This document shows, in pieces, positions 18,593-27,483 of a stretch of 64,000 nucleotides of DNA; the stretch's first letter is position 1, and every line of letters begins with the position of its first letter. Position numbers and translations under genes: made by a program. Under the pieces are notes generated by a model. That model was not told the DNA's origin and ran no database searches. It was given only the letters and a program-made list of their open reading frames with translations. Location: assembly GCF_023035295.1 (NCBI RefSeq), contig NZ_CP075076.1, positions 744,001-808,000 on the forward strand, written 5' to 3'. This stretch comes from Borrelia coriaceae (GTDB lineage Bacteria; Spirochaetota; Spirochaetia; Borreliales; Borreliaceae).

Positions 18593-20344
18593 ATGAGTGA
18601 AAAATTAGATAAAGAGAGTATTCTTTATAAAAAAAGACATTCGATTGCGCATGTTATGGCAGAAGCTGTTCTTGAGTTATTTCCAAATACTAAGATTGCT
18701 ATAGGTCCCCCGATTAAAGACGGGTTTTATTACGATTTTGATTTTGAAAAACATATTACAGAAAATGATCTTGAGTTAATAGAACAAAAGATGAGAGAGA
18801 TTCTAAAGACAGGGAGTTCTTTTGTAAAGGAAGTGATAACGAAAGAACAAGCTTTAATGCTTTTCAAAAATGAGCCTTATAAGGTTGATTTAATTCAGGA
18901 ACTTGATGTTACAGATGAGATTTCAATATATAGAAGTCATAATTTTACTGACCTTTGTAAAGGGCCCCATGTTGATAATATGGGAAAAATTGATCCCAAG
19001 GCATTTAAGTTAATTAGTATTGCCGGTGCTTATTGGCGTGGTGATGAAAAAAATAGGATGCTTACTCGTATTTATGGAACTTTATGGAACAATGAAAAAG
19101 ATTTGAAATCATATCTTAAATTGAGAGAAGAGATAAAAAAACGAGATCATAGGAAACTTGGACGAGAACTTGATTTATTTTCTGTTCATGAAGAAATAGG
19201 ACCCGGTCTTATATTTTTTCATCCAGCTGGTGCTAGGATAAGAGCTTTAATAGAAGATTTTTGGAGAGACGAGCATTTTAAAAATGGTTATGATATACTT
19301 TTTACTCCTCATGTTGGTAAATCTTATCTTTGGGACACTTCTGGACATTTAGATTTTTATAAAGAGAGCATGTTTGAGAAAATTGAGATGGATAAGAGTG
19401 ATTATTATGTTAAGCCTATGAATTGTCCATTTCATATTGCTATTTATAATACGGGTAAGCATTCTTATAGAGATTTGCCTTTTAGGTGGGCTGAACTTGG
19501 CACGGTATATCGTTATGAAAAGATTGGTGCTCTTCATGGGACTATGCGCGTTAGAGGATTTACTCAGGATGATGCACACATCATATGTACTTATGATCAA
19601 GTTAAATTTGAAGTTGCTGAGGTTTTAAGGTTTGCTCTTTATATGTGGAATAAATTTGGATTTACCTCTTTAAAAGCATATCTTTCGACAAAGCCTGTTA
19701 AAGCTGTGGGGGATGATGATGCTTGGAAGATGTCTGAAAGAGTTTTAGAGCAAGCTTTGATTGATTTTAATATTGATTATGATATTGATGAGGGTGGGGG
19801 GGCTTTTTATGGCCCTAAGATTGATCTTAAAATAATTGATTCTCTTGGGAGAGAATGGCAGATGAGCACTGTTCAGTTTGATTTTAATCTTCCTGAAAGG
19901 TTTAAGATGACTTATACAGCAGAAGATGGTAAGGAAAAGCGGCCTTTTATGATTCATAGAGCTCTTCTTGGTTCGATTGAAAGATTTTTTGGAATTTTAA
20001 TAGAACATTATGGTGGAGCTTTTCCTGTATGGTTGGCACCTCTTCAAGTTGTAATTATTCCTGTAAATAGTATTGTGGAAGGATATGCATTAGAGGTCTT
20101 GTCTCGTTTTAAAAATGAAGGGATTAGAATAAAACTTGATAATAACGGTAATATGAGGATGAATGCGAAGATTAGACAATATCAATTTAAAAAAGTTCCT
20201 TATATGTTTATTATAGGAGAGAGAGAGGTAGTAGAAGAAAAGATTTCAATTAGGACCAGGACAAATGATCAAATTAATGGACTTGAACTTAAAGAGGCAC
20301 TTGAATTTGTGAAATTAAAGATAAATAACAAGGAGATTTTATAG
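18593..20344 (+). CDS. thrS: Threonine--tRNA ligase lacking the TGS domain
   Basis: This class II synthetase charges tRNA-Thr. From the ATG at 18593 it has 583 residues. A TTG at 18578 is an alternative but lies upstream of the AAGGTG site. The protein begins directly with the N2 editing domain (RHSIAHVMAEAVLELFPN, IGPPIKDGFYYDFDFE), so the usual 60-residue TGS domain is absent. The catalytic domain has zinc ligands (MNCPFH and others), motif 2 (ELGTVYRYEKIGALHGTMRVRGF) and motif 3 (HRALLGSIERFFGILIEHYGG). An anticodon-binding domain follows. The short form is typical of spirochaetes. Confidence 0.97.
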   Translation: MSEKLDKESILYKKRHSIAHVMAEAVLELFPNTKIAIGPPIKDGFYYDFDFEKHITENDLELIEQKMREILKTGSSFVKEVITKEQALMLFKNEPYKVDLIQELDVTDEISIYRSHNFTDLCKGPHVDNMGKIDPKAFKLISIAGAYWRGDEKNRMLTRIYGTLWNNEKDLKSYLKLREEIKKRDHRKLGRELDLFSVHEEIGPGLIFFHPAGARIRALIEDFWRDEHFKNGYDILFTPHVGKSYLWDTSGHLDFYKESMFEKIEMDKSDYYVKPMNCPFHIAIYNTGKHSYRDLPFRWAELGTVYRYEKIGALHGTMRVRGFTQDDAHIICTYDQVKFEVAEVLRFALYMWNKFGFTSLKAYLSTKPVKAVGDDDAWKMSERVLEQALIDFNIDYDIDEGGGAFYGPKIDLKIIDSLGREWQMSTVQFDFNLPERFKMTYTAEDGKEKRPFMIHRALLGSIERFFGILIEHYGGAFPVWLAPLQVVIIPVNSIVEGYALEVLSRFKNEGIRIKLDNNGNMRMNAKIRQYQFKKVPYMFIIGEREVVEEKISIRTRTNDQINGLELKEALEFVKLKINNKEIL

Positions 20345-20345
20345 C

Positions 20346-20969
20346 TTGGATAGCAAAAATATAATGAGTCCAAATAAAATAACTTTTTTTAGAATTATAT
20401 TATCTTTTGTTATCTTATTGCTATTGTTGCTTGAATACTTTTGGAATATTTATTTATTTTTAATCTTGATTTGGGTTTTAATCATTTTTAATGAATTAAC
20501 AGATGTGATTGATGGATATGTTGCTAGGAAATATAATTTAGTTAGTGATATAGGCATAATTTTAGATCCTTATGCAGATGTTTTGCAACATTTAACATAT
20601 TTTGTCTTTTTCTTTTATAAGGGTATTACCCCCTATTATTTTTTTGTGATATTTATATATCGTGAGCTTTCCGTTGGTGTTGTTAGGAATTTAATTATTC
20701 AGTTTGATATAGTGCAGCAAGCCAGATTTTTGGGCAAGATAAAATCGTTATTTTATGCTATTGCCACATTTTCAAGTCTTTTTATTTATACTTTAGATAA
20801 GTTAAATGTTACTATATTTATTGAAAATTTTGTTAGTTTAATTTTAAAGTTAGATTTTAGTTTTTCTTTTATTGTTGGAATAATATATGCTGTGTCTGCC
20901 TTTTTAAGTGTTATATCATTAGTTGATTATGTTATGATATTTTTGTATCTTAGCAAATATGAGAAGTAA
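20346..20969 (+). CDS. pgsA: CDP-alcohol phosphatidyltransferase (phosphatidylglycerophosphate synthase type)
   Basis: This membrane enzyme transfers a phosphatidyl group from CDP-diacylglycerol to an alcohol. The signature D-G-x2-A-R-x8-G-x3-D-x3-D is present as DGYVARKYNLVSDIGIILDPYAD at about residues 55-77. The 207-residue protein has roughly five or six hydrophobic segments. TTG 20346 is placed nine bases after AAGGAG (20331-20336) and is preferred over the ATG at 20364. The exact acceptor (glycerol-3-phosphate versus other) is assigned by genus precedent, not by a residue I can see. The stop overlaps the next gene. Confidence 0.9.
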   Translation: MDSKNIMSPNKITFFRIILSFVILLLLLLEYFWNIYLFLILIWVLIIFNELTDVIDGYVARKYNLVSDIGIILDPYADVLQHLTYFVFFFYKGITPYYFFVIFIYRELSVGVVRNLIIQFDIVQQARFLGKIKSLFYAIATFSSLFIYTLDKLNVTIFIENFVSLILKLDFSFSFIVGIIYAVSAFLSVISLVDYVMIFLYLSKYEK

Positions 20970-22398
20970 TGTATTATTAATATTGATTTGGCTATTAGTT
21001 GGTTTTTCTTCTCATGCTCAGTTAAATCAAATATTAACGGAAGTTAAGTCTTTAAGTATTTTCAGTGAAAGTGGAAAGGGGAGTGTTTATCTGAAAGTTA
21101 ATAAGTCTTCTGACTATATTTTGACTTTTGATATTTCTCTAAGTTCGGATTTTGTCTATATGGTATATGATGTCTTTAATAAGCAATATATAACAGATAA
21201 GATAAGACAAAAAGATGTTAAGCTTAAATTGAATAAAGATGTTCTTTATGCTGTAATTTATGTCACATCTGGGAATGTAAACATTAATTTTGTTCTTACT
21301 GATTTAGATATGTCAATAATAAGTGGCTCTGTTTTAAGAGCTAAGATAGCTAATATAAAAAAACAAGATAATACTTTTTTATTAAGAAATTTACCAAACT
21401 TTCAACTAGATTCAAAGCTTAAGAGATATATTTTAAAAACTTATGACCGCAATATTTATCTTGCTTATCAGATGGAAGATAGTGATAGTATTAAAGTGTC
21501 TTCATTTATGGAGAATATTGGTTGGTTTGATATAAGTACTGCTGTTAATGATAACATTACTAATATTGCATATTTTGATTTTGCAATTAATGCTAAAGGA
21601 GAATTATATGTTGTATTTACTACTAATAATACCGATAATTTTCCTAGAGAACTTGTAGTTAAGAAATTTAATAGTCGTAAGTGGATTGATATTAGTCCTA
21701 AATTTAGGGATAATGTTGGGTCTTTGGTAAATATTAGTATTGATAAGAGAGATAATTTGTATGTAGCTTACTTGAGGAAAATTGGCAGCGAATATAAAGT
21801 CAATTTTATTGCAAATAGAGGGTACGGTTCTATTTGGGATGGTATTATTGATTCTTACGTCTCTAGGGGCAATGCTGATGTTGATGTTTCAAATGTTGGT
21901 ATTATTTCTAGGCCTTTTTTAGGGATTTTTTATAATTATAAATTAAATGGTTATGTTAATTCTGAATTTATTGTTTATAGAGGTAAAACTTGGGCAAATA
22001 CAAATACTCAGTCTGCAAATACAGCAAATTCTGTAAATATTATTTCTGATTTCAAGTCTGATCAGGTTATTTTAAGTTATATAACAAAGAATAGACCTGT
22101 TGTAAGTATATTTCAATATGATAAATGGCGAAATATAAGTCCAAATATTAAGATTAAGGGACTAACTAGTGATATTTTTGGTTATGGGAGTAGGTTATTT
22201 TTAACTTTTGAAGATGGTGATAATATCAGATTTATTTATTTTGATGATAATGATAATACTTGGTATTTTTTTAATAGATTTGAGGTTTTTCAGGAATCTG
22301 TTTGTAAGCCCCAATTTGCAAGATATCAATCTGAAGGATTTATATTGTCATATTTGAGTTTAGATTGTAAAATTTTATACTTTAGATTGATTAGCTAG
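20959..22398 (+). CDS. Secreted protein of unknown function, probable beta-propeller-like repeats
   Basis: The 479-residue product has a signal peptide (about residues 1-20, ending VGFSSHAQ) without a lipobox cysteine, so it is probably periplasmic. The body shows recurrent beta-rich units with Asn-X-Tyr/Val-Ala-Tyr patterns (GELYVVFTTNN, DNLYVAYLRKIG, DQVILSYITKN, FILSYLSLD), suggestive of a propeller. It overlaps pgsA by 11 bases. Its last 24 bases overlap the converging CYTH gene. No named family is recognised. Confidence 0.75.
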   Translation: MRSNVLLILIWLLVGFSSHAQLNQILTEVKSLSIFSESGKGSVYLKVNKSSDYILTFDISLSSDFVYMVYDVFNKQYITDKIRQKDVKLKLNKDVLYAVIYVTSGNVNINFVLTDLDMSIISGSVLRAKIANIKKQDNTFLLRNLPNFQLDSKLKRYILKTYDRNIYLAYQMEDSDSIKVSSFMENIGWFDISTAVNDNITNIAYFDFAINAKGELYVVFTTNNTDNFPRELVVKKFNSRKWIDISPKFRDNVGSLVNISIDKRDNLYVAYLRKIGSEYKVNFIANRGYGSIWDGIIDSYVSRGNADVDVSNVGIISRPFLGIFYNYKLNGYVNSEFIVYRGKTWANTNTQSANTANSVNIISDFKSDQVILSYITKNRPVVSIFQYDKWRNISPNIKIKGLTSDIFGYGSRLFLTFEDGDNIRFIYFDDNDNTWYFFNRFEVFQESVCKPQFARYQSEGFILSYLSLDCKILYFRLIS

Positions 22399-22899
22399 TA
22401 TTAGTTCAAAATAGGATTTTTTTTCAATATTATTTTGCAGGTTAAATTCTTTTATTGTTTCGTGAATTTCTTTCTTAGCGAGATTTAATTCATTTTGATC
22501 ATAGATTATTTTTTCGATTTCTAGAAAAAAGCCTAAATTTTCAATTTCATTAATTTCTATATTTAAAGTGTTTTTTTTATAAATCATACTTTTTTTGATT
22601 TTTTTGCATAAGATTTTGAAATCCATTTCTTCTAGAAAAGATATAAAATTATCTATTCGGTCTACTTGAAATTCGATTTCTTTGTTTATTTCTATATTAT
22701 CTTCTAAAGATTTGATTTTAAATGTTACAATCTCTTTTGAAGTATTAAATTTTCTTATTCTAATTATTTTTTCTTTGTTGCAATAGTAAGTATCATTTTT
22801 GGTTTCTTCTTTTATAAATTTGAATTTTTGATTAGCCAATTCTAAAATTTCTTTGAGTTTATTTTTAGGAATAAAAGCTTTCAATTCAATTTCGAACAT
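22375..22899 (-). CDS. cyaB: CYTH-domain adenylate cyclase, class IV type
   Basis: The 174-residue protein starts with the CYTH hallmark E-x-E-x-K (FEIELKAFIP). It keeps the alternating charged strands of the triphosphate tunnel (IRIRKF, VTFKIKS, IEFQVD, LNIEINEIENLGFFLEIE). Class IV cyclases make cAMP, and related CYTH enzymes hydrolyse thiamine triphosphate or polyphosphate; the fold does not decide. The Borrelia homologue is known in the literature as an adenylyl cyclase. It is convergent with, and overlaps, the secreted-protein gene by 24 bases. Confidence 0.85.
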   Translation of the reverse strand: MFEIELKAFIPKNKLKEILELANQKFKFIKEETKNDTYYCNKEKIIRIRKFNTSKEIVTFKIKSLEDNIEINKEIEFQVDRIDNFISFLEEMDFKILCKKIKKSMIYKKNTLNIEINEIENLGFFLEIEKIIYDQNELNLAKKEIHETIKEFNLQNNIEKKSYFELILANQSKV

Positions 22900-22980
22900 G
22901 TATTAAAAATAATAAAATTATGGTAATATTTCAATGACCTGTAATTTTGATATGATGTCTTGTATATATTTTATGTTTTT

Positions 22981-24300
22981 ATGTTGAAATTTGAATTTAG
23001 TGATAGGTTTTTTCTTTTCAGTTATTTTATCTTGATTATGTTCCTAGGATCTCTATTATTGTCATTGCCTATTGCTTGGAATGGTGATAAAAAATTAGAG
23101 TATATAGATGTTTTGTTTACATCTGTATCTGCTGTTAGTATTACAGGGCTTATTACCGTTAATATAGAGAGTTTTTCTACTTTTGGGTTTATTATTATAA
23201 TGTTGTTGATTCAGTTTGGGGGTCTTGGCTTTATAACTATTACTACCTTTTATTTACTTATTCCTAAGCGTAAGTTGAAATTAGTTGATGCTCGAATAAT
23301 CAAGCAATATTCTCTTTCAAATATTGAATATAATCCTTTTAAGATTTTGAAAAGTATACTTTTTGTAACTTTTTTAATTGAATTGATTGGACTGATATTA
23401 ATATCGGTATGTTTTAAACTTAGAGGTATTAATATTTCGTTACTCGAGGTTTTATTTACGACGATTTCAGCATTTTGTAATGCAGGATTTTCTATGCATT
23501 CTGAGAGTATTTATGCGTGGCGTGATGTTCCTGAAGCAATAGTGATTATCGCTGTTTTAGTCATTTGTGGAGGGCTTGGATTTATGGTGTATCGTGATGT
23601 TACTAATACTATTAGATATCGTAAGAAGTTATCTCTTCATGTTAAAATTGTTTTTTTATTGAGTTTCTTTTTGGTTATTTTTGGTACAATTGTATTTTTT
23701 TTCTCAGAAATGCATAAACTTAAGGAAGGTTATTCACTTGGAACACTCATATTTAATGCGATATTTTATTCAATAAGTACAAGAACTGCTGGTTTTAATT
23801 ATCTTGATAATTCTCTTATTACGAGTAGAACCCAAATGCTTTCATTGCCATTTATGTTCATTGGTGGTGCTCCAGGTTCAACTGCTGGAGGAATTAAGAT
23901 TACTACCTTTTTTTTAATTATTCTTGCGGTAATAAAATCTCAAGATGGTAATGGTTATATTATTGGTTCTTATAAAGTTTCGATTGATAGCATAAGATTT
24001 GCACTTTTATTTTTTGTAAGGGCTGTTCTTATTTTGTGTTTTTCATTTTTTGTTCTTCTTGCTGCTGAGAGTGGTGGGAAGTGGAGGGTTATTGATTTGG
24101 GATATGAGGTTTTTTCTGCTTTTGGGACTGTTGGTTTATCGGTTGGTGTTACACCAGATTTGTCATTTCTAGGTAAAGTAATTATAATTTTTACTATGTT
24201 TGCAGGACGCATAGGACTCTTTTCTATGGCAATTTTTGTTTCACGAAGGTCTCGTTTTGAAGAATTCACAAGGCCAAGACAGGATATTTTGGTGGGTTAG
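22981..24300 (+). CDS. ktrB: Potassium uptake channel subunit KtrB/TrkH family
   Basis: KtrB forms the ion-conducting pore of a K+ uptake system. The protein has eight to ten membrane segments and four pore loops, including TSVSAVSITGL, TTISAFCNAGFSMHSES, STRTAGFNYLD and FSAFGTVGLSVGVTP, the selectivity-filter glycines of the four repeats. I use ATG 22981 (439 residues); a TTG at 22960 is possible, and neither has a good Shine-Dalgarno. It is followed by ktrA after six bases. Confidence 0.94.
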   Translation: MLKFEFSDRFFLFSYFILIMFLGSLLLSLPIAWNGDKKLEYIDVLFTSVSAVSITGLITVNIESFSTFGFIIIMLLIQFGGLGFITITTFYLLIPKRKLKLVDARIIKQYSLSNIEYNPFKILKSILFVTFLIELIGLILISVCFKLRGINISLLEVLFTTISAFCNAGFSMHSESIYAWRDVPEAIVIIAVLVICGGLGFMVYRDVTNTIRYRKKLSLHVKIVFLLSFFLVIFGTIVFFFSEMHKLKEGYSLGTLIFNAIFYSISTRTAGFNYLDNSLITSRTQMLSLPFMFIGGAPGSTAGGIKITTFFLIILAVIKSQDGNGYIIGSYKVSIDSIRFALLFFVRAVLILCFSFFVLLAAESGGKWRVIDLGYEVFSAFGTVGLSVGVTPDLSFLGKVIIIFTMFAGRIGLFSMAIFVSRRSRFEEFTRPRQDILVG

Positions 24301-24306
24301 TAAAAA

Positions 24307-25089
24307 ATGAAAACGTTTGTTATTATTGGTCTTAGTAATTTAGGGATTCATGTCCTTGAGAGTTTAAGTAAACTTGATTGTCAAATTATTATTGTTGATA
24401 CTTCAAAGGAATTGGTTGAGGAATATGATGTTATTGCAACAGAAAGCTTTATTTTAGACCAATTTACTAAAAATGCTTTAAAAAAAGTTATTCCTGTAGA
24501 TACTGATGCTGTTATTATTGATTTTGATAATGATCTTGGAAAGAGTGCTCTTGTTACTCATTATTGTAATCTTTTAGGTTTTAAAGAGATATGTGTTAAA
24601 ACTGAAGATAGGGATGATGCTGAGATATTAAAAACTCTTGGTGCTACAAAAATTATATTTCCAAGTAAGGATGCTGCAAGAAGGTTAACCCCACTATTAG
24701 TATCGCCTAATCTTTCAACATACAGCATTGTTGGTCATGACATCATTGTTGCTGAAACTGTGATTCCTAAAGAGTATGTAGGCAAAACGCTTCTTGAAGC
24801 TGACTTGAGAAGACAAAAGGGCATTACTGTTATTGCTGTTAGAAATTTGAGTAATTCTAAGTATGAATTTGTAGATGGAGATTATTTTTTCTTAAAGGAT
24901 GATAAAATTGTAATTTGTGGTAAACCTGATAAAATTGAGGATTTTACTAATAATAAGGATTTGATTAAAGATTTAATATCAGTTTCTAAAGCAGAGGATA
25001 CTTCTTACAAGGAAAATTCTAAGAAATTAAGATTTTTTAGAATTTTTGATTTTATGAAAATGTTTAATAAAGATAATAAAAATGATTGA
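24307..25089 (+). CDS. ktrA: Potassium uptake regulatory subunit KtrA (RCK domains)
   Basis: KtrA is a cytoplasmic ring protein that gates KtrB in response to bound nucleotide. The 260-residue product has an N-terminal RCK_N Rossmann fold (FVIIGLSNLGIHVLESL, then IIVDTSKELVEEY) and a C-terminal RCK_C domain (IIVAETVIPKEYVGKTLLEADLR, DYFFLKDDKIVICG). A basic tail of about 35 residues follows. It is encoded immediately after ktrB, so both subunits come from one transcript. Confidence 0.94.
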   Translation: MKTFVIIGLSNLGIHVLESLSKLDCQIIIVDTSKELVEEYDVIATESFILDQFTKNALKKVIPVDTDAVIIDFDNDLGKSALVTHYCNLLGFKEICVKTEDRDDAEILKTLGATKIIFPSKDAARRLTPLLVSPNLSTYSIVGHDIIVAETVIPKEYVGKTLLEADLRRQKGITVIAVRNLSNSKYEFVDGDYFFLKDDKIVICGKPDKIEDFTNNKDLIKDLISVSKAEDTSYKENSKKLRFFRIFDFMKMFNKDNKND

Positions 25090-25101
25090 TAGGATTTAAG
25101 G

Positions 25102-26073
25102 ATGACTAAGATTATTCCTGTTGCAAGTGGAAAGGGCGGTGTTGGAAAAACTTCTTTTGTTGCTAATATTGGTTATAAACTTGCTTGTTTAGGTAAAACT
25201 GTAATACTTGTTGATCTTGACCTTGGTGGTTCTAACCTGCATACATGTTTAGGGGTTAAGAATACTGGTGTTGGCATAGGTTCTTTTATTAATAAGCGTG
25301 GTAAGGATTTTGCAAGTTTAGTTGTTAAAACGCCTTATCAAAAACTTTATCTGGTTCCAGGAGATGCACTTTATACAGGGACAGCTAATATTCCTTTTTC
25401 TATTAAAAAGAGGATAATAGACGCGATTCAAAGAGATCTTGTTGCTGATTTTGTTTTTATAGATTTAGGTTCAGGTACATCCTATAATACAGTGGATTTT
25501 TATTTGTCAGCTTATAGTGGTATAATCGTTACTGTTCCTGAAACTCCTTCAATACTTAATGCTTATTCTTTTTTAAAAAATGCATTGTATCGGCTTTTAT
25601 ATCTGGGTTTCCCTCCAAAGAGTGCTGAGCGTGAATATATTAGTAATTTTTTTAAAAATAAAATAGAAGGTACAAACGTTAAGTTTAAAGATTTAATTGT
25701 GGGAATTGAGGTTATATCGTTAAGTGCATCACTTAAGATAAGGAAGATGATGAATAGTTTTTATCCTAGAGTTGTATTAAATAGGATAGAATCTAGTGAA
25801 GAAATAGCTATGTGTGAAAATTTGATAAATGTTGTTAAAAATAATATTAATATACCGGTAGAATTTATTGGTTTTGTTCCATTTGCAAAGAGTTTTAGAG
25901 AAGCTGTTAATAGTAGAATACCATTTATTGATTTTGATAAAAATTCAAAGCTAAATAAGTATTTTGAGTTTATAGCAGGTAATTTAATTAAGTCTCCTGT
26001 GGAGGGTTCGCCTTATATTTATGATGATATATACGATATGATTAAGGACCAAAGTCAATTTATTAGGAACTAA
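25102..26073 (+). CDS. MinD/ParA-family ATPase (YlxH/FlhG-like paralogue)
   Basis: A 323-residue deviant Walker A ATPase. The P-loop is SGKGGVGKTSF near residue 9, followed by VILVDLDLGGSNLHTCLG and the FIDLGSG Walker B region. There is no obvious flagellar neighbour, unlike the flhF-linked FlhG. Older Borrelia annotation numbers it as a YlxH homologue. It may position a cell component or regulate a membrane-linked partner. Context (potassium uptake and glycolysis genes) gives no partner. It lies 12 bases after ktrA and has a good AGGATTTAAGG-type site. Confidence 0.88.
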   Translation: MTKIIPVASGKGGVGKTSFVANIGYKLACLGKTVILVDLDLGGSNLHTCLGVKNTGVGIGSFINKRGKDFASLVVKTPYQKLYLVPGDALYTGTANIPFSIKKRIIDAIQRDLVADFVFIDLGSGTSYNTVDFYLSAYSGIIVTVPETPSILNAYSFLKNALYRLLYLGFPPKSAEREYISNFFKNKIEGTNVKFKDLIVGIEVISLSASLKIRKMMNSFYPRVVLNRIESSEEIAMCENLINVVKNNINIPVEFIGFVPFAKSFREAVNSRIPFIDFDKNSKLNKYFEFIAGNLIKSPVEGSPYIYDDIYDMIKDQSQFIRN

Positions 26074-26111
26074 TTGAATTATAATGATACTTGTCATGGA
26101 GGAGCTACTTA

Positions 26112-27455
26112 ATGCATACACTTAAGAATAAGAATTTAGATTTTAAGATAGAAAATTTAGGAGAATGTAAACAGGATAATCCTTTAATTAATTTTTATGC
26201 CAATGAGAGTCATATTCATTTTACTGATGAGACTAATAAGATTAGATTTAATGTTTATACAAATGACAATAGTTGGGATCGGTATGAGGATATTGTTTTA
26301 GAAAAAGCTGGGCCTAGATATAAGATTTATTTTGTTCCAAAGCATGTTAAGGCGGCAATTACTACTTGTGGAGGCCTTTGTCCAGGTTTTAATGATGTTA
26401 TTCGTTCAATTGTTAGAACTTTATGGAAAGTATATGGGGTTTATAATATTTATGGAGTTAAATTTGGATATCAAGGTCTTTTATCAGATTCTAATTTAGG
26501 TTTTATTGAGTTAAATCCTGATGTAGTAGATGATATTAATCAGCTTGGTGGTACAATACTTGGTTCATCAAGGGGGGGAATTAAACCTGTTGAAATAGTT
26601 GATACTTTGGAGAGAATGGGAATTAATATGCTCTTTAATATCGGTGGAGATGGAACCCAGAAGGGTTCTGTTTTAATTGCTGAGGAAATAGAGAGGAGAA
26701 ATTTGAAGATAGCCGTTGTAGGTATTCCAAAGACAATAGATAATGATTTTATGTTTGTTCAAAAATCTTTTGGATTTGAAACAGCTGTAGAGCAATCAGT
26801 TGCTGCTGTTGCTGGTGCACACTTTGAGGCAAACAGTGCTTATAATGGTATTGGTCTTGTTAAGGTTATGGGTAGGGATTCTGGATTTATTGCTGCTTAT
26901 ACTGCTTTATCTTCTAATGATGTTAATTTTTGTCTAATTCCAGAATTAGACTTTGATATTGAGGGTCCTAATGGACTTCTTGCACATCTTGAAAGACGAC
27001 TTTCGGCAAAAGAAAATTTGGATGAAATGCCTCATGCAGTGATATTAATAGCAGAGGGAGCAGGTCAAAAGTATTTTGATCTTAGTAATCGTAAAAAAGA
27101 CGACTCTGGTAATTTACTTCATGAAGATATTGGACTTTATATTAAAGATAAGATTAATACGTATTTTAAGTCCAAAAATATTCCAGTTAATCTTAAGTAT
27201 ATTGATCCTAGTTATATTATTAGAAGCTCACCAGCTAATGCTAGTGATTCTCTTTATTGCGCTCGTCTTGGTTCAAATGCTGTTCATGCTGCTATGGCAG
27301 GTAAGACAAAATTATTAATTAGCTTGTGGAGTACAAAATTTGTACATATTCCAATAAAAATGGCAGTAATTGCCAGAAATAAAGTCAATATAAATGGTTC
27401 TTTCTGGCGTGATGTTCTTACAAGTACTGGCCAACCATTTAGTATGAAAAACTAA
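26112..27455 (+). CDS. pfk: 6-phosphofructokinase family protein (long, group III/X type)
   Basis: The enzyme phosphorylates fructose 6-phosphate in glycolysis. I chose ATG 26112 (447 residues), preceded by GGAGG at 26098-26102. A TTG at 26091 is weaker. Motifs include GGLCPGFNDVIRSIV, the phosphoryl-donor loop GGDGTQKG, and PKTIDND with the catalytic aspartate. The Gly in GGDG is typical of ATP use, while Lys in PKTIDND is typical of PPi-type enzymes; this mix occurs in the spirochaete/trypanosome branch. It is convergent with the CoA-disulfide reductase gene (28-base gap). Confidence 0.92.
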   Translation: MHTLKNKNLDFKIENLGECKQDNPLINFYANESHIHFTDETNKIRFNVYTNDNSWDRYEDIVLEKAGPRYKIYFVPKHVKAAITTCGGLCPGFNDVIRSIVRTLWKVYGVYNIYGVKFGYQGLLSDSNLGFIELNPDVVDDINQLGGTILGSSRGGIKPVEIVDTLERMGINMLFNIGGDGTQKGSVLIAEEIERRNLKIAVVGIPKTIDNDFMFVQKSFGFETAVEQSVAAVAGAHFEANSAYNGIGLVKVMGRDSGFIAAYTALSSNDVNFCLIPELDFDIEGPNGLLAHLERRLSAKENLDEMPHAVILIAEGAGQKYFDLSNRKKDDSGNLLHEDIGLYIKDKINTYFKSKNIPVNLKYIDPSYIIRSSPANASDSLYCARLGSNAVHAAMAGKTKLLISLWSTKFVHIPIKMAVIARNKVNINGSFWRDVLTSTGQPFSMKN

Positions 27456-27483
27456 AATGAGAATAATTGAAAGTTTATTTTAT

